A DNA stretch of 14,122 bases, taken from contig CAMAGQ010000033.1 of assembly GCA_945833895.1 (NCBI GenBank), positions 1 through 14,122 of the forward strand, read 5' to 3'. A program made the position numbers and the translations under genes. Shown piece by piece: positions 1 to 8,108 of the stretch. Position 1 is the stretch's first letter. Each line of letters begins with the position of its first letter. Source of the DNA: an uncultured bacterium (lineage in GTDB: Bacteria > Cyanobacteriota > Vampirovibrionia > Gastranaerophilales > Gastranaerophilaceae). The notes under the pieces were generated by a model. It was not told the DNA's origin, searched no databases, and worked only from the letters and a program-made list of their open reading frames with translations.

Positions 1-529
1 ATACTTGCGGAATTTTTCTCTTACCGATTAGGCAAATTCCCGAGTTTATATTTTTTGCTTTGTCAGAGGCTAATTTTGCAAGAGTTTTTGTTGAACTTAC
101 TCCGATAGATACAGGAATATCAACTTCTTTTAATATTTTTTCTCTCAGTAAAACCCCGAGTGTGTAGTAATTTTTTTTATAAAGTTTGGTAAGTCCTGTA
201 AAATCAACAAAGGCTTCATCAATAGAATACACCTGAACATAAGGGCTAAAATCTTTCAAAACTTTTATGACTTCTTTTGAAACTTCCGAGTAATATTCGT
301 GGTTTCCTGTAATATAAATACATTTTGGGTGGTCTTTTTTTGCCATAAAGTACGGCTCGCCCATTTTTACACCCATTTTCTTTGCTTCTTTTGAGCGTGA
401 AACCACACAACCGTCATTATTTGAAAGCACGCAAACAGGTTTTCCTTTCAATTCGGGATTTCTTTTCTGTTCGCATGAAACAAAAAACGAGTCGCAATCA
501 ACCAATGCAATATATTTTTGAAAAGCCAT
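1..529 (-). CDS. umuC: Y-family DNA polymerase, UmuC/DinB type (N-terminal part, truncated by window edge)
   Basis: Read on the minus strand from the ATG at 529-527, the frame stays open for 176 codons to the window edge, so only the N-terminal palm and fingers part is present. It encodes an error-prone translesion polymerase. Visible family motifs: DCDSFFVSCEQ at residues 11-21 (first metal-binding aspartates D11 and D13), SNNDGCVVSRS at 36-46, YSIDEAFVD at 101-109 (catalytic D104 and E105), and SIGVSSTKTLAKLASDKAK at 141-159. The SNNDGCVVSRS form is typical of UmuC (Pol V catalytic subunit) rather than DinB (Pol IV). No umuD-like gene is visible: the upstream neighbour is the divergent winged-helix gene, and anything downstream lies outside the window. 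There is no Shine-Dalgarno sequence before the ATG, and I find no clear LexA box in the divergent spacer. The family is certain; UmuC versus another Y-family subgroup is likely but not proven. Confidence 0.93.
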   Translation of the reverse strand, partial: MAFQKYIALVDCDSFFVSCEQKRNPELKGKPVCVLSNNDGCVVSRSKEAKKMGVKMGEPYFMAKKDHPKCIYITGNHEYYSEVSKEVIKVLKDFSPYVQVYSIDEAFVDFTGLTKLYKKNYYTLGVLLREKILKEVDIPVSIGVSSTKTLAKLASDKAKNINSGICLIGKRKIPQV

Positions 530-536
530 AATAACA

Positions 537-564
537 GTATTATTCCAACATATATTTTAGTCAA
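537..564 (-). promoter_or_regulatory. Candidate sigma70-like promoter of umuC, very close to the start codon
   Basis: On the minus strand, TTGACT (positions 564-559) and TAATAC (542-537) are separated by 16 nt. The -10 box ends 7 nt before the ATG at 529, so transcription would start at or next to the first base of the start codon. No ribosome-binding sequence lies between. The match is by eye only. Confidence 0.4.
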
Positions 565-607
565 ATAAATCCGCTTAATAAAACTACAAAAACTAACAAA
601 ATTATTC

Positions 608-636
608 TTGATGTTTTTTTATAAATAGTGTATCAT
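608..636 (+). promoter_or_regulatory. Candidate sigma70-like promoter of the four-winged-helix gene
   Basis: TTGATG (608-613) and TATCAT (631-636) are separated by exactly 17 nt. Transcription would start near 643, and an AGGTG ribosome-binding sequence (650-654) precedes the ATG at 659. The spacer 530-658 therefore holds two divergent promoters, about 45 bp apart at their -35 boxes, which would let the winged-helix protein act on both. Confidence 0.5.
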
Positions 637-658
637 TAAATTAATTAGTAGGTGAAAA

Positions 659-1831
659 ATGACAGACGAAAAAAAATATATTCTTACAAGAAAATCAAAT
701 TTAAACAAAATCAGTATAGACGAGTTTAAAAATTCTCTTCCTGATTTAAAGAACAGTGACGAATCAAAATCTCTAATAATTGCAGGCTGGCTTGCTTCAA
801 TTGTTAAAAAGGAATTATCTTCGGGTAAATTCAAGGTTTCTGATGTGTTACCTTCAAAGGCGGAATTTGCGTATTTGCTAGGCGTAAGTATCGGAACGGT
901 GCAGCATGCCATAAGACACCTTGAGGATTTAGGTTTTGTTGAATCAAAGCAGTGCATAGGAACGATGATTAAGGATTATACACAGCCTGCAAGTATTCGC
1001 AAATTGACTTCTAAACGTGATATGGCGATTGCGGAGATTAAAAGATATATTATTAACGACGGTTTTAAAGTCGGAGCGTTTTTACCTTCATCAAGAACTA
1101 TTGCAACGATTATCGGATATTCAAACAATACGACAAGATTTGCAATAGATGCTTTGGTTGCGGAAAATATTTTAAAAAGAAGATTTAAAAACGCAAGAGA
1201 TAACGGCTGGGTTGTATTATCGCTTGATTTTGACTGTCCGAAAACTGTCAAAACCTCCAATACCGAAACTCTTGTCGATATGACAGCGAAAGATTTGGAA
1301 AATATTATTGCAAAAGAATTAAAACCGGGTGACAAAATTCCGTCGCATCACGAGTTGTCGGAAAGATTAAAAGTTAGTTTAAAGACTGTCCATGATGCGT
1401 TGCAAATATTAGTTAATAAGGGTTATCTTCAAACAAGAAGAGGAACTTACGGAACGACCGTCATAAAACTTCCTGGAAGTGCAAATTCTCCGAAAAGACC
1501 CGAGGATAAAATCTTTGCACCGGCGAAAGATGCGGCATTTTATCATTATGAAAAAACTCAGAATTATATCAAAAAACTCATTGCGGAAAACTATGAAATC
1601 GGCGAAAAACTTCCGTCAATTGCAGCACTTGCAAAAGATTTAAACTTAAGCCCTAATACAATCAGAACGGCTTTTCAAAATCTTGCAAAAGAGGGTTATC
1701 TTGTATTTTCAAGAGGACGTTACGGCGGAACTTTCGTAATTGATATTCCTGAAGTAGAAGAACAGGCATTCAAGTGGCTTTCTGTCAACCCTAGTTTCGC
1801 AAAAGAATATCAAAAAGTTGAAGAAAATTAG
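659..1831 (+). CDS. Protein of four tandem GntR-like winged-helix DNA-binding units
   Basis: The protein has 390 residues. Four copies of a GntR-type winged helix can be seen, at about residues 38-106, 119-188, 208-272 and 297-363. Each has the amphipathic first helix, then [VFK]-[LI]-P-S (positions 63-66, 141-144, 226-229 and 327-330), a helix-turn-helix such as LAKDLNLSPNTIRTAFQNL, then a G-[YF]-[LV] helix end and a basic wing (RRGTYGTTV, SRGRYGGTFV). Units 3 and 4 are closest to the GntR consensus; unit 2 is the most degenerate and its wing lacks the usual glycines. No FCD, UTRA, aminotransferase or other effector domain is left over: the remainder is a 37-residue N-terminal lead, linkers and a short tail. 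The likely role is a sequence-specific DNA-binding regulator or DNA-architecture protein. The start is supported by AGGTG 4 nt upstream. It is divergent from umuC and 89 bp upstream of smc. The fold is confident; targets and function are unknown. Confidence 0.88.
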   Translation: MTDEKKYILTRKSNLNKISIDEFKNSLPDLKNSDESKSLIIAGWLASIVKKELSSGKFKVSDVLPSKAEFAYLLGVSIGTVQHAIRHLEDLGFVESKQCIGTMIKDYTQPASIRKLTSKRDMAIAEIKRYIINDGFKVGAFLPSSRTIATIIGYSNNTTRFAIDALVAENILKRRFKNARDNGWVVLSLDFDCPKTVKTSNTETLVDMTAKDLENIIAKELKPGDKIPSHHELSERLKVSLKTVHDALQILVNKGYLQTRRGTYGTTVIKLPGSANSPKRPEDKIFAPAKDAAFYHYEKTQNYIKKLIAENYEIGEKLPSIAALAKDLNLSPNTIRTAFQNLAKEGYLVFSRGRYGGTFVIDIPEVEEQAFKWLSVNPSFAKEYQKVEEN

Positions 1832-1859
1832 TCATAATTGTAAAAAATCCTAAATACTT

Positions 1860-1889
1860 TTGACATGACTTAAATATCTCTGTAATAAT
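1860..1889 (+). promoter_or_regulatory. Strong sigma70-like promoter of the smc-scpAB operon
   Basis: A perfect -35 box TTGACA (1860-1865) is followed after 18 nt by AATAAT (1884-1889), five of six matches to the -10 consensus. It lies in the 89-bp spacer between the winged-helix gene and smc. A second TATACT (1904-1909) is too close to the ribosome-binding site (AGGGA, 1911-1915) to be the main -10 box. Confidence 0.65.
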
Positions 1890-1920
1890 GGAAGAATAGA
1901 CATTATACTCAGGGAAATTT

Positions 1921-4900
1921 ATGTACATAAAACAACTGGAAATAGATAATTTTAAATCATTTGCCAACAAAGCAACAATTCCGCTGCTCGGTGGTTTTAC
2001 TACGGTTTCAGGCCCGAACGGCTCAGGTAAAAGTAATATTATTGATAGTATTATGTTTGCACTTGGCTTAAGAACCGGAAGTGCTTTGCGTATTGAGAAT
2101 TTGTCAGATTTTATAACAACTTTCAACAATAGAAACGAAGCAACCGTAAAAGTTACATTTGGTGGAGTTGACGGAGATAACGAATTATCTGTAACAAGAA
2201 GTATCAGAAAGACCAAGCAAGGGTTTGCGAGTACATATTATTTGAACGATAAAACCGATACTTTAACAAATATCCGTTCAATCCTTGAAAGATACAATAT
2301 TACCCCGAACAGTTACAACGTAATGATGCAGGGTGACGTGACCAGTATCGTTATGAGTTCACCGAAAGTCAGACGCGGTATTATTGATGAAATCGCGGGA
2401 GTTGCTGATTTTGACAGGCGTATAGATCAGGCAACAAATGAACTGAAAACCGTTGAACAAAGAGTTCAGGCGGCATCGCTTATCTTGAGCGAAGTTGAAA
2501 AAACTCTTGAACAGTTAAAAGAAGAACGTGAAGTTGCCCTTAAATATAAAGCACTTCAAGAAGAGAAAAACGGACTTGAATCTCAAATCAACAAGGTTAA
2601 ATTCTTTGATTTGAAACGTAACCTTGAAATCGCACATAATAACATTTTACAGGCGAATAAACAGTTAAAAGAAGAAGAATTTAACAAAAAAGACCTTGAT
2701 GAGAAAATTAAACTCGTAACCGAAAAATACAAAGAACTTGACGGCAAACTAAAAGAGCAGGGTGAAGAAGAACGGAACAAACTCAAAGATGCTCAAAGTG
2801 ATTTGTCGGCAAGAATACAGATTAAAAAGAATGCCATTGACTATTCCGATAAACAAATTCAGCAGGGTTTGCAGTCGATTGAGAACGCTAAAAACGGCAT
2901 TCAGTCTTATCAAAAGAAAATTGAAGGCGAAAAACTTAATATTAAACTTTCAAATGACAAGATTGGTATTATTGAAGGTCAAATAGTAGAGAAAAAAGAA
3001 GAATTAAACAAAAAAATCCAAGAAATCTCGGGCTTAAGCAGCAGTGCCGATAAGTATATTCAGGAAAGAAATACAACCTCAAAAGATTTGGATTCCTTGA
3101 AAGACAAAGACAACGAACTATTAAAACAATCATTGCAAAAAGAAGTTGAATTAAAAAGTTTAAAAGAAAATTTAACCGAAGCAAAAGAGTTTATCGAAAA
3201 GGCTCAGAGTGCAAAATTGACATTTGATGATGATAAATCATTAAAAGAATTGCAGGTTAAAGATTTGAAAAGCGAATTGGACGAATTGAAATCAATTCAG
3301 GCTAAAACATTGCAGCAGTTGGATGACGTAAAAACAGCAATTGATGATTACGAATATGAAGAGCGTGCAGCCTTTCGTAAATTATCCGAAATGGAAGCCT
3401 CAAGAAAAGCAAATTCTTCAGTCGGTGCGGCAATTCCTTTGAATACTGTTATGAATTCAGGTTTAAGCGGTGTTCATGGACCGTTAATGAATTTGGGTAA
3501 GGTTGATGAAGAGTATTCTACAGCCCTTGATATTGCGTTTGGCGGGAGATTGGCAAATATTGTTGTTGATGATACTCATACCGCAAATGTTGCAATGGAA
3601 TTGTTGAAATCATCAAGAGCAGGCAGAGCGACTTTCTTGCCGTTAAACAAAATGAAAAAGGCTCCGACAAGATTGCAATTACCGAAAAATAGCGGAGTTA
3701 TAGATTTTGCAATCAATCTTGTTGACTTTGATGATATGTATTTGGATGTATTTTTCTATGCGGTTGCCGATACCTTGATTGTTGAAGATGCAGAAGTTGC
3801 CGAGGGGCTTATCGGGAAATACAGAATGGTTACTCTTGACGGTAAGTTGTACGAAAAATCGGCGGCAATTACAGGCGGTTACATCAGGAAATCAACTTTC
3901 GGTTTCGGGCAAAATGACGATAAAGAAATTGAAAACGCAAAGAAAAAACTTAATCAACTGCAAGAAAAACATTCCCAGGCGGTAAAAGAGAAAAAAGAAC
4001 TTGAAACAAAGTTAGAACAAATCAGAATGGCTCATTCGGGTGCTTCTACAGAGTATGAAAAATCACGAATTGAGTTGTCCAACATGACAAAACAGTTTGA
4101 GAACAGCCAGAGTATTCTTGAAACAAAACAAACTTACGTAACAGAAAACGAGCCCAAATATGACCTTTTGAGTGCCGAACTTGATAAGATTGAAATCAAA
4201 AGGGTCGATTTGTCCGATAAAATTCAAGTTTTGCAAGATAAACTTGCCGAACTTGATAATCTTTTAAACGACAAGGATTTGAAAGAATTAAAAGAAAAAA
4301 CTCAAGGATTGGAAAGTGATATAAGAAATCTTCATACTAAACTTTCGGTTGCAAAAGACGAATTGAAAAGTCACGAAAGCAACATAAAGTTCAACGAGCA
4401 GCTTATTGAAACAAAAAATCAAGATATTCAAAATATCATTAAAAATAACGAAAATCTTGAAAAAGATAAAGTTACAATGAGAGAAGAAATTGTTCAGTTG
4501 GAAAAACAGTTTGAAGATTTAACCGTCAAAATTACGGTAATTGATGAAAAAATCGGTGAATTACTAAAAGAAAAACAAGAAATTAACGATAAATTAATTG
4601 AACTTCAAACAAACAGCAAGGTAAAAGAATCCGATTTAATAAAAATCAGAGAACAGATTGAATCCTTCAAAACAAGAAGAAAAGAACTTGAACCACAACT
4701 GAAAGAGGCTGAAGATATTCTTGAAAACGCAGGGGTAGACGTTGCAAAACTTGAACCTGTTGCAATTTCTATCGATGAATTGAACGTAAAAATTCAGCGT
4801 TTGGATAAGAGAATGAAAGACCTGGGCGATGTTAACATGAGAGCGATTGTTTCTTATGAAGAGCGTGCGGCTAAAAAACAGGAACTTGATAACAGAATTT

Positions 4901-5412
4901 CAACCCTGTCAACCGAACGTCAATCAATCCTTGACAAAATGAACGGATTTGAGCAAGATAAAAAAGAAGCGTTTATGAAAACCTTTACGGCAATAAACGA
5001 AAACTTCAAAGATATTTATCACCAGTTGTCAGAGGGTGAGGGCAGATTGATTTTGGAAAACGAACAAGACCCGCTGTCTGCCGGCATGACAATTGAAGCA
5101 AAACCACGTGATAAAACCACAAACAATAAACTTGGGGCACTTTCAGGCGGAGAGAAAGCATTGACGGCACTTGCTCTGGTATTTTCAATACAGAAGTATC
5201 TTCCGGCACCATTCTACGCACTTGATGAGGTTGATGCAAGTTTAGATACTATGAACGTTGAGCGAATTGCCGACATGATTAAAAAGCAGTCAGCAGATAC
5301 TCAATTTCTGGTAGTAAGCCACAGACGTCCGATGATTGAAGCGGCAGTGAGAACAATCGGTGTTACTCAAAAAGAAAAAGGTAAAACCAAAGTTACCGGT
5401 GTAACTCAGTAA
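1921..5412 (+). CDS. smc: Chromosome segregation ATPase SMC
   Basis: The 1163-residue protein has the full bacterial SMC layout and length. The N-terminal head has Walker A GPNGSGKSN (residues 31-39). Long heptad-rich coiled coils run over about 170-500 and 680-1010. They flank a hinge at about 515-665 that contains GVHGPLMNLG and FGGRLANIVVDD and ends in AAITGG. The C-terminal head carries the ABC signature LSGGEKA (1074-1080) and Walker B FYALDE (1098-1103), followed by D1105 and the switch histidine in VVSHRRPM. SMC dimerises at the hinge, binds ATP between its heads and, closed by ScpA with ScpB, forms the condensin ring that loops and separates sister chromosomes. It starts 5 nt after an AGGGA sequence. 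It is the first gene of a four-gene unit, and scpA begins 17 bp after its stop. Identity is certain. Confidence 0.98.
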   Translation: MYIKQLEIDNFKSFANKATIPLLGGFTTVSGPNGSGKSNIIDSIMFALGLRTGSALRIENLSDFITTFNNRNEATVKVTFGGVDGDNELSVTRSIRKTKQGFASTYYLNDKTDTLTNIRSILERYNITPNSYNVMMQGDVTSIVMSSPKVRRGIIDEIAGVADFDRRIDQATNELKTVEQRVQAASLILSEVEKTLEQLKEEREVALKYKALQEEKNGLESQINKVKFFDLKRNLEIAHNNILQANKQLKEEEFNKKDLDEKIKLVTEKYKELDGKLKEQGEEERNKLKDAQSDLSARIQIKKNAIDYSDKQIQQGLQSIENAKNGIQSYQKKIEGEKLNIKLSNDKIGIIEGQIVEKKEELNKKIQEISGLSSSADKYIQERNTTSKDLDSLKDKDNELLKQSLQKEVELKSLKENLTEAKEFIEKAQSAKLTFDDDKSLKELQVKDLKSELDELKSIQAKTLQQLDDVKTAIDDYEYEERAAFRKLSEMEASRKANSSVGAAIPLNTVMNSGLSGVHGPLMNLGKVDEEYSTALDIAFGGRLANIVVDDTHTANVAMELLKSSRAGRATFLPLNKMKKAPTRLQLPKNSGVIDFAINLVDFDDMYLDVFFYAVADTLIVEDAEVAEGLIGKYRMVTLDGKLYEKSAAITGGYIRKSTFGFGQNDDKEIENAKKKLNQLQEKHSQAVKEKKELETKLEQIRMAHSGASTEYEKSRIELSNMTKQFENSQSILETKQTYVTENEPKYDLLSAELDKIEIKRVDLSDKIQVLQDKLAELDNLLNDKDLKELKEKTQGLESDIRNLHTKLSVAKDELKSHESNIKFNEQLIETKNQDIQNIIKNNENLEKDKVTMREEIVQLEKQFEDLTVKITVIDEKIGELLKEKQEINDKLIELQTNSKVKESDLIKIREQIESFKTRRKELEPQLKEAEDILENAGVDVAKLEPVAISIDELNVKIQRLDKRMKDLGDVNMRAIVSYEERAAKKQELDNRISTLSTERQSILDKMNGFEQDKKEAFMKTFTAINENFKDIYHQLSEGEGRLILENEQDPLSAGMTIEAKPRDKTTNNKLGALSGGEKALTALALVFSIQKYLPAPFYALDEVDASLDTMNVERIADMIKKQSADTQFLVVSHRRPMIEAAVRTIGVTQKEKGKTKVTGVTQ

Positions 5413-5429
5413 AATGAGAAAAAGAGAAT

Positions 5430-6266
5430 ATGACAAACAATAACAACAATACAATTAACCTTGAAGAACTTGAATCCTCAATATACGGAACGGGCGGAAA
5501 TTTTGATGCTAACGACGGTATTGGAATTCTTGTTGATATGGCAAAATCAGGTAAAATTGACCCGTGGAATATTGATATTCTTGATGTTACCGAAAAATAT
5601 CTGCAAAGGATGATTGAATTAAAAACAATGAATTTGCGAGTGGCAAGCAGAACCTTGTTGTTTGCTTCGGTTCTTTGTCGTTTGCAGTCAAATATTCTTG
5701 CGGGAGTTACTTTAGAAGAATTTCAGGATGAAGATGATGCTGTTGCAGAATATGATGATGACGGATTTCCTCTTGAATACAACGACGATTCGGAATTTAT
5801 TCCGTCAAGCAATGTCGTAAGTTTTGATGAAGCCTTGCAAAGAAGAACAAGTATTCGTCTAAATCGTAACAGAGTTGTCACGTTGAAAGATTTGATTAAG
5901 CAGTTGGAGTTTTACGAAAAACTGGAAAAACGTGCGTCAATGAAAAATGCTCACGAAAGAGCAAAACGTCACGTGAGAAACTATTCGCGTTTAACTCCTG
6001 ATGAAATCGTTTCTATGGCTCACGAAGAATATATTGAAGAATCTGTCTTGAAATTGAAAGACAATTTGGAACAAATATTTGACCATCAGGAAAAAATAGA
6101 GTTAAACGAACTTACAATGCTTGGAATGGATAGGATTAGTGCATATCTTGCGTTGTTATTCTTGAGCAGAGATACTGATTATGAACTTGAACAAGAGGAA
6201 TTTTATTCTGATTTGTACGTAGTAAAAGGTGGAGTGAAAGATGCAGACTCAGCAGTTGAAATCTAG
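5430..6266 (+). CDS. scpA: Segregation and condensation protein A (kleisin)
   Basis: The protein has 278 residues. The conserved N-terminal ScpA core is clear: IGILVDMAKSGKIDPWNIDI (31-50), then VTEKYLQ and the helix RVASRTLLFASVLCRLQSNIL (70-90), which in the family contacts the SMC neck. The middle region 97-123 is strongly acidic and probably disordered. The C-terminal part (about 190-250, with ELTMLGMDRISAYLALLFLSRD) matches the winged helix that binds the SMC head. As the kleisin subunit it bridges the two SMC heads and carries the ScpB dimer. Its ribosome-binding site is weak (AGAG just upstream), suggesting translation follows that of smc, which ends 17 bp before. The C-terminal coding end overlaps scpB by 26 bp. 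Identification rests on the conserved N-terminal motif and position. Confidence 0.94.
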   Translation: MTNNNNNTINLEELESSIYGTGGNFDANDGIGILVDMAKSGKIDPWNIDILDVTEKYLQRMIELKTMNLRVASRTLLFASVLCRLQSNILAGVTLEEFQDEDDAVAEYDDDGFPLEYNDDSEFIPSSNVVSFDEALQRRTSIRLNRNRVVTLKDLIKQLEFYEKLEKRASMKNAHERAKRHVRNYSRLTPDEIVSMAHEEYIEESVLKLKDNLEQIFDHQEKIELNELTMLGMDRISAYLALLFLSRDTDYELEQEEFYSDLYVVKGGVKDADSAVEI

Positions 6267-6756
6267 AATAGAAGCAGTTCTTTTTGTGACTGCGAAAGCC
6301 TTAACGGTTGACGAAATTGCGGTATATTTAGACTGTGAAGCCGAAGAAATTGAAGAGGCAATTCTTGAACTCATAATGGATTATGCTTCTCGTGACGGAG
6401 CGTTGGAAATTGATGATGAAAACGGCTATATTCTTCAGGTTAAAGAGGATTACAGCGATATTGTCGAAAAAATTTGTCCGATTGATTTGAAACCTGCAGT
6501 TTTGAGAACTTTGCTTGTAATTGCTTTAAAAGAACCGATAAGACAAACCGAACTTGTTAAATTGCGTTCTGCGGCTTATGAACACGTTGCGGAATTGGTT
6601 GAAAAAGGCTTGGTTGCTAAACACAAAGACAAAAACGGGCGAAGTATCAATATTAAAACTACAGCGAAGTTTGCAGAATATTTTAAACTCAAAGGTGATA
6701 CAAGAGCACTTGCTCAACAGTTAGAAAAAGAATTGGAAGAGAAATTAAATGCGTAA
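6241..6756 (+). CDS. scpB: Segregation and condensation protein B
   Basis: The 171-residue protein has two winged-helix domains, about 5-75 (LKSRIEAVLFVTAKALTVDEIA) and 80-150 (LKPAVLRTLLVIALKEPIRQTEL), followed by RSINIKTTAKFAEYFKL, the usual ScpB ending. In the family, a ScpB dimer binds the centre of ScpA and stabilises the SMC ring. It is slightly short, with a charged helical tail (about 155-171). The start lies inside scpA (26 bp overlap) and is fixed by the good ribosome-binding sequence AGGTGGAG (6227-6234) 6 nt upstream and by the N-terminus LKSRIEA aligning with the family start. The gene order smc-scpA-scpB supports the call. Its own end overlaps the next gene by 8 bp. Confidence 0.92.
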   Translation: MQTQQLKSRIEAVLFVTAKALTVDEIAVYLDCEAEEIEEAILELIMDYASRDGALEIDDENGYILQVKEDYSDIVEKICPIDLKPAVLRTLLVIALKEPIRQTELVKLRSAAYEHVAELVEKGLVAKHKDKNGRSINIKTTAKFAEYFKLKGDTRALAQQLEKELEEKLNA

Positions 6757-8038
6757 AATTTTGTTAGCAATACTATTTCTGGTATTGGGGATTGCCTTGT
6801 TTTACAAATCTCCGTTTTCGGCAATGTATAATTTCAATAAGGCAAAAGAGTTGTATAAATCAAACAATATTGAACAATCTCTACCTTATTTTGAACGTGC
6901 GTTGTTTGCAACACCAAAAGACAGTTTAATAAGATATACTTATGTTTTAGCGTTGTCAAAAGCAAAACCCGTATATTCCGTACAGAAAAAACTATATACA
7001 ATTGCAACCTCAGAACCTCAAGATGAGGCTGCAAAAACCGCAAAATCAAAAGCAATTGCGTTAAAATTCAAATTGCTGTCGGAATTTAAAAATAATTACA
7101 TAAATAATGCCGTCTATGGTAACGATATTTTGCGTTGGGATATAAGGTCTTTCCCTTTGCGGGTTTACTTTGTAAATCCTGATGAAGTCCCTGCGTATTA
7201 TGTAAGTAATATAAATAAAGCGTTGCAAGTTTGGACAAGAAAGACTAATTTTGTGAAATTTACGCAGGCAAAAGATGAGCAAAACGCTGATATTGTTGTA
7301 AGGTTTAAAGATATTCCCTCAGATATTTGCAACGGAAATATTTGTAATTACGCAGTAGCATATACAGAGCCGGATGTTAAGGGTAAAGGGCTTTTGAAAC
7401 GTATGAATCTTACTTTTTATAAGACAAACCCTAAAAATAACAGGTTTTCGGAATCTGAAATTTTCAACACCGCACAGCACGAAATCGGACACACTCTGGG
7501 GATAATGGGGCACAGTAATTTCCCTATGGATTTGATGTATTCCGAAAAGGATAACGACCAAACCTACTTCCCGTCATTGACGACACAACAACTGTCAAGA
7601 AGGGATTTAAACACCTTGGTATTGCTATATCGAATAGAGCCGACGATTTCCAATACGCCTAATTTGTCAAGTGAAACGTTTTATTACGCTCCGTTGATAA
7701 TTGGAGAAGAGGACGAGCGAGTACAGCAAAAAATTGCGGAGTATCAAGGCTATATACAGAAATATCCTCAAATTGCATCAGGGTACATAAACCTTGCCTC
7801 TGCTTATGCTGACGCGGGTGATTTTGAGAAATCGTTATCGTTGCTTGTTAAGGGGGCACAGTACGCAAAATCTAACGATGAAAAGTTTTTGATTGAATAC
7901 AATAAAGCGGCGGTGTATTTTAACGAGCAGAAATACGAACAAGCCTTGGAAGCCGCAAATAACGCAAAATCAATTAAAGACGATAGTAGCGTAAACGAAT
8001 TGATTGAAGAAATCCAAACCCTTATGACAAAGGGGTAA
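6749..8038 (+). CDS. Membrane-anchored or secreted matrixin-like zinc metalloprotease with TPR-like repeats
   Basis: The 429-residue protein begins with a short basic segment and a hydrophobic stretch (residues 4-18), a signal peptide or N-terminal anchor, so the enzyme acts outside the cytoplasm. Residues 26-71 read as a TPR-like helix pair (YNFNKAKELYKSNNIEQSLPYF). The catalytic domain, about 125-290, opens with LRWDIRSFPLRVYFV and carries the zinc motif HEIGHTLGIMGH (H244, E245, H248, H255) and a Met-turn DLMY (M263), the hallmarks of metzincin (M10/matrixin-type) peptidases. The third histidine is one position later than in the classic HExxHxxGxxH. Cysteines C194 and C199 could form a disulfide. 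The C-terminal 325-428 region holds two or three TPR-like units (ASGYINLASAYADAGDFEKSL, IEYNKAAVYFNEQKYEQAL). The start is supported by GGAAGAG (6735-6741) and by an 8-bp overlap with scpB, so translation is probably coupled to it. The substrate is unknown; no prodomain with a cysteine switch is visible. Confidence 0.85.
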   Translation: MRKILLAILFLVLGIALFYKSPFSAMYNFNKAKELYKSNNIEQSLPYFERALFATPKDSLIRYTYVLALSKAKPVYSVQKKLYTIATSEPQDEAAKTAKSKAIALKFKLLSEFKNNYINNAVYGNDILRWDIRSFPLRVYFVNPDEVPAYYVSNINKALQVWTRKTNFVKFTQAKDEQNADIVVRFKDIPSDICNGNICNYAVAYTEPDVKGKGLLKRMNLTFYKTNPKNNRFSESEIFNTAQHEIGHTLGIMGHSNFPMDLMYSEKDNDQTYFPSLTTQQLSRRDLNTLVLLYRIEPTISNTPNLSSETFYYAPLIIGEEDERVQQKIAEYQGYIQKYPQIASGYINLASAYADAGDFEKSLSLLVKGAQYAKSNDEKFLIEYNKAAVYFNEQKYEQALEAANNAKSIKDDSSVNELIEEIQTLMTKG

Positions 8039-8108
8039 ATGTAGTTACCAGTTACCTAGGGATTTTTCATATTTTTTGTGGGGAAGGGATGGGGTGATGT
8101 TATTTGAA

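Noticed and set aside
8079..8096. G-quadruplex in the G-rich run of the spacer
   Set aside because: Only three G-runs of three or more are close together; a fourth is lacking.
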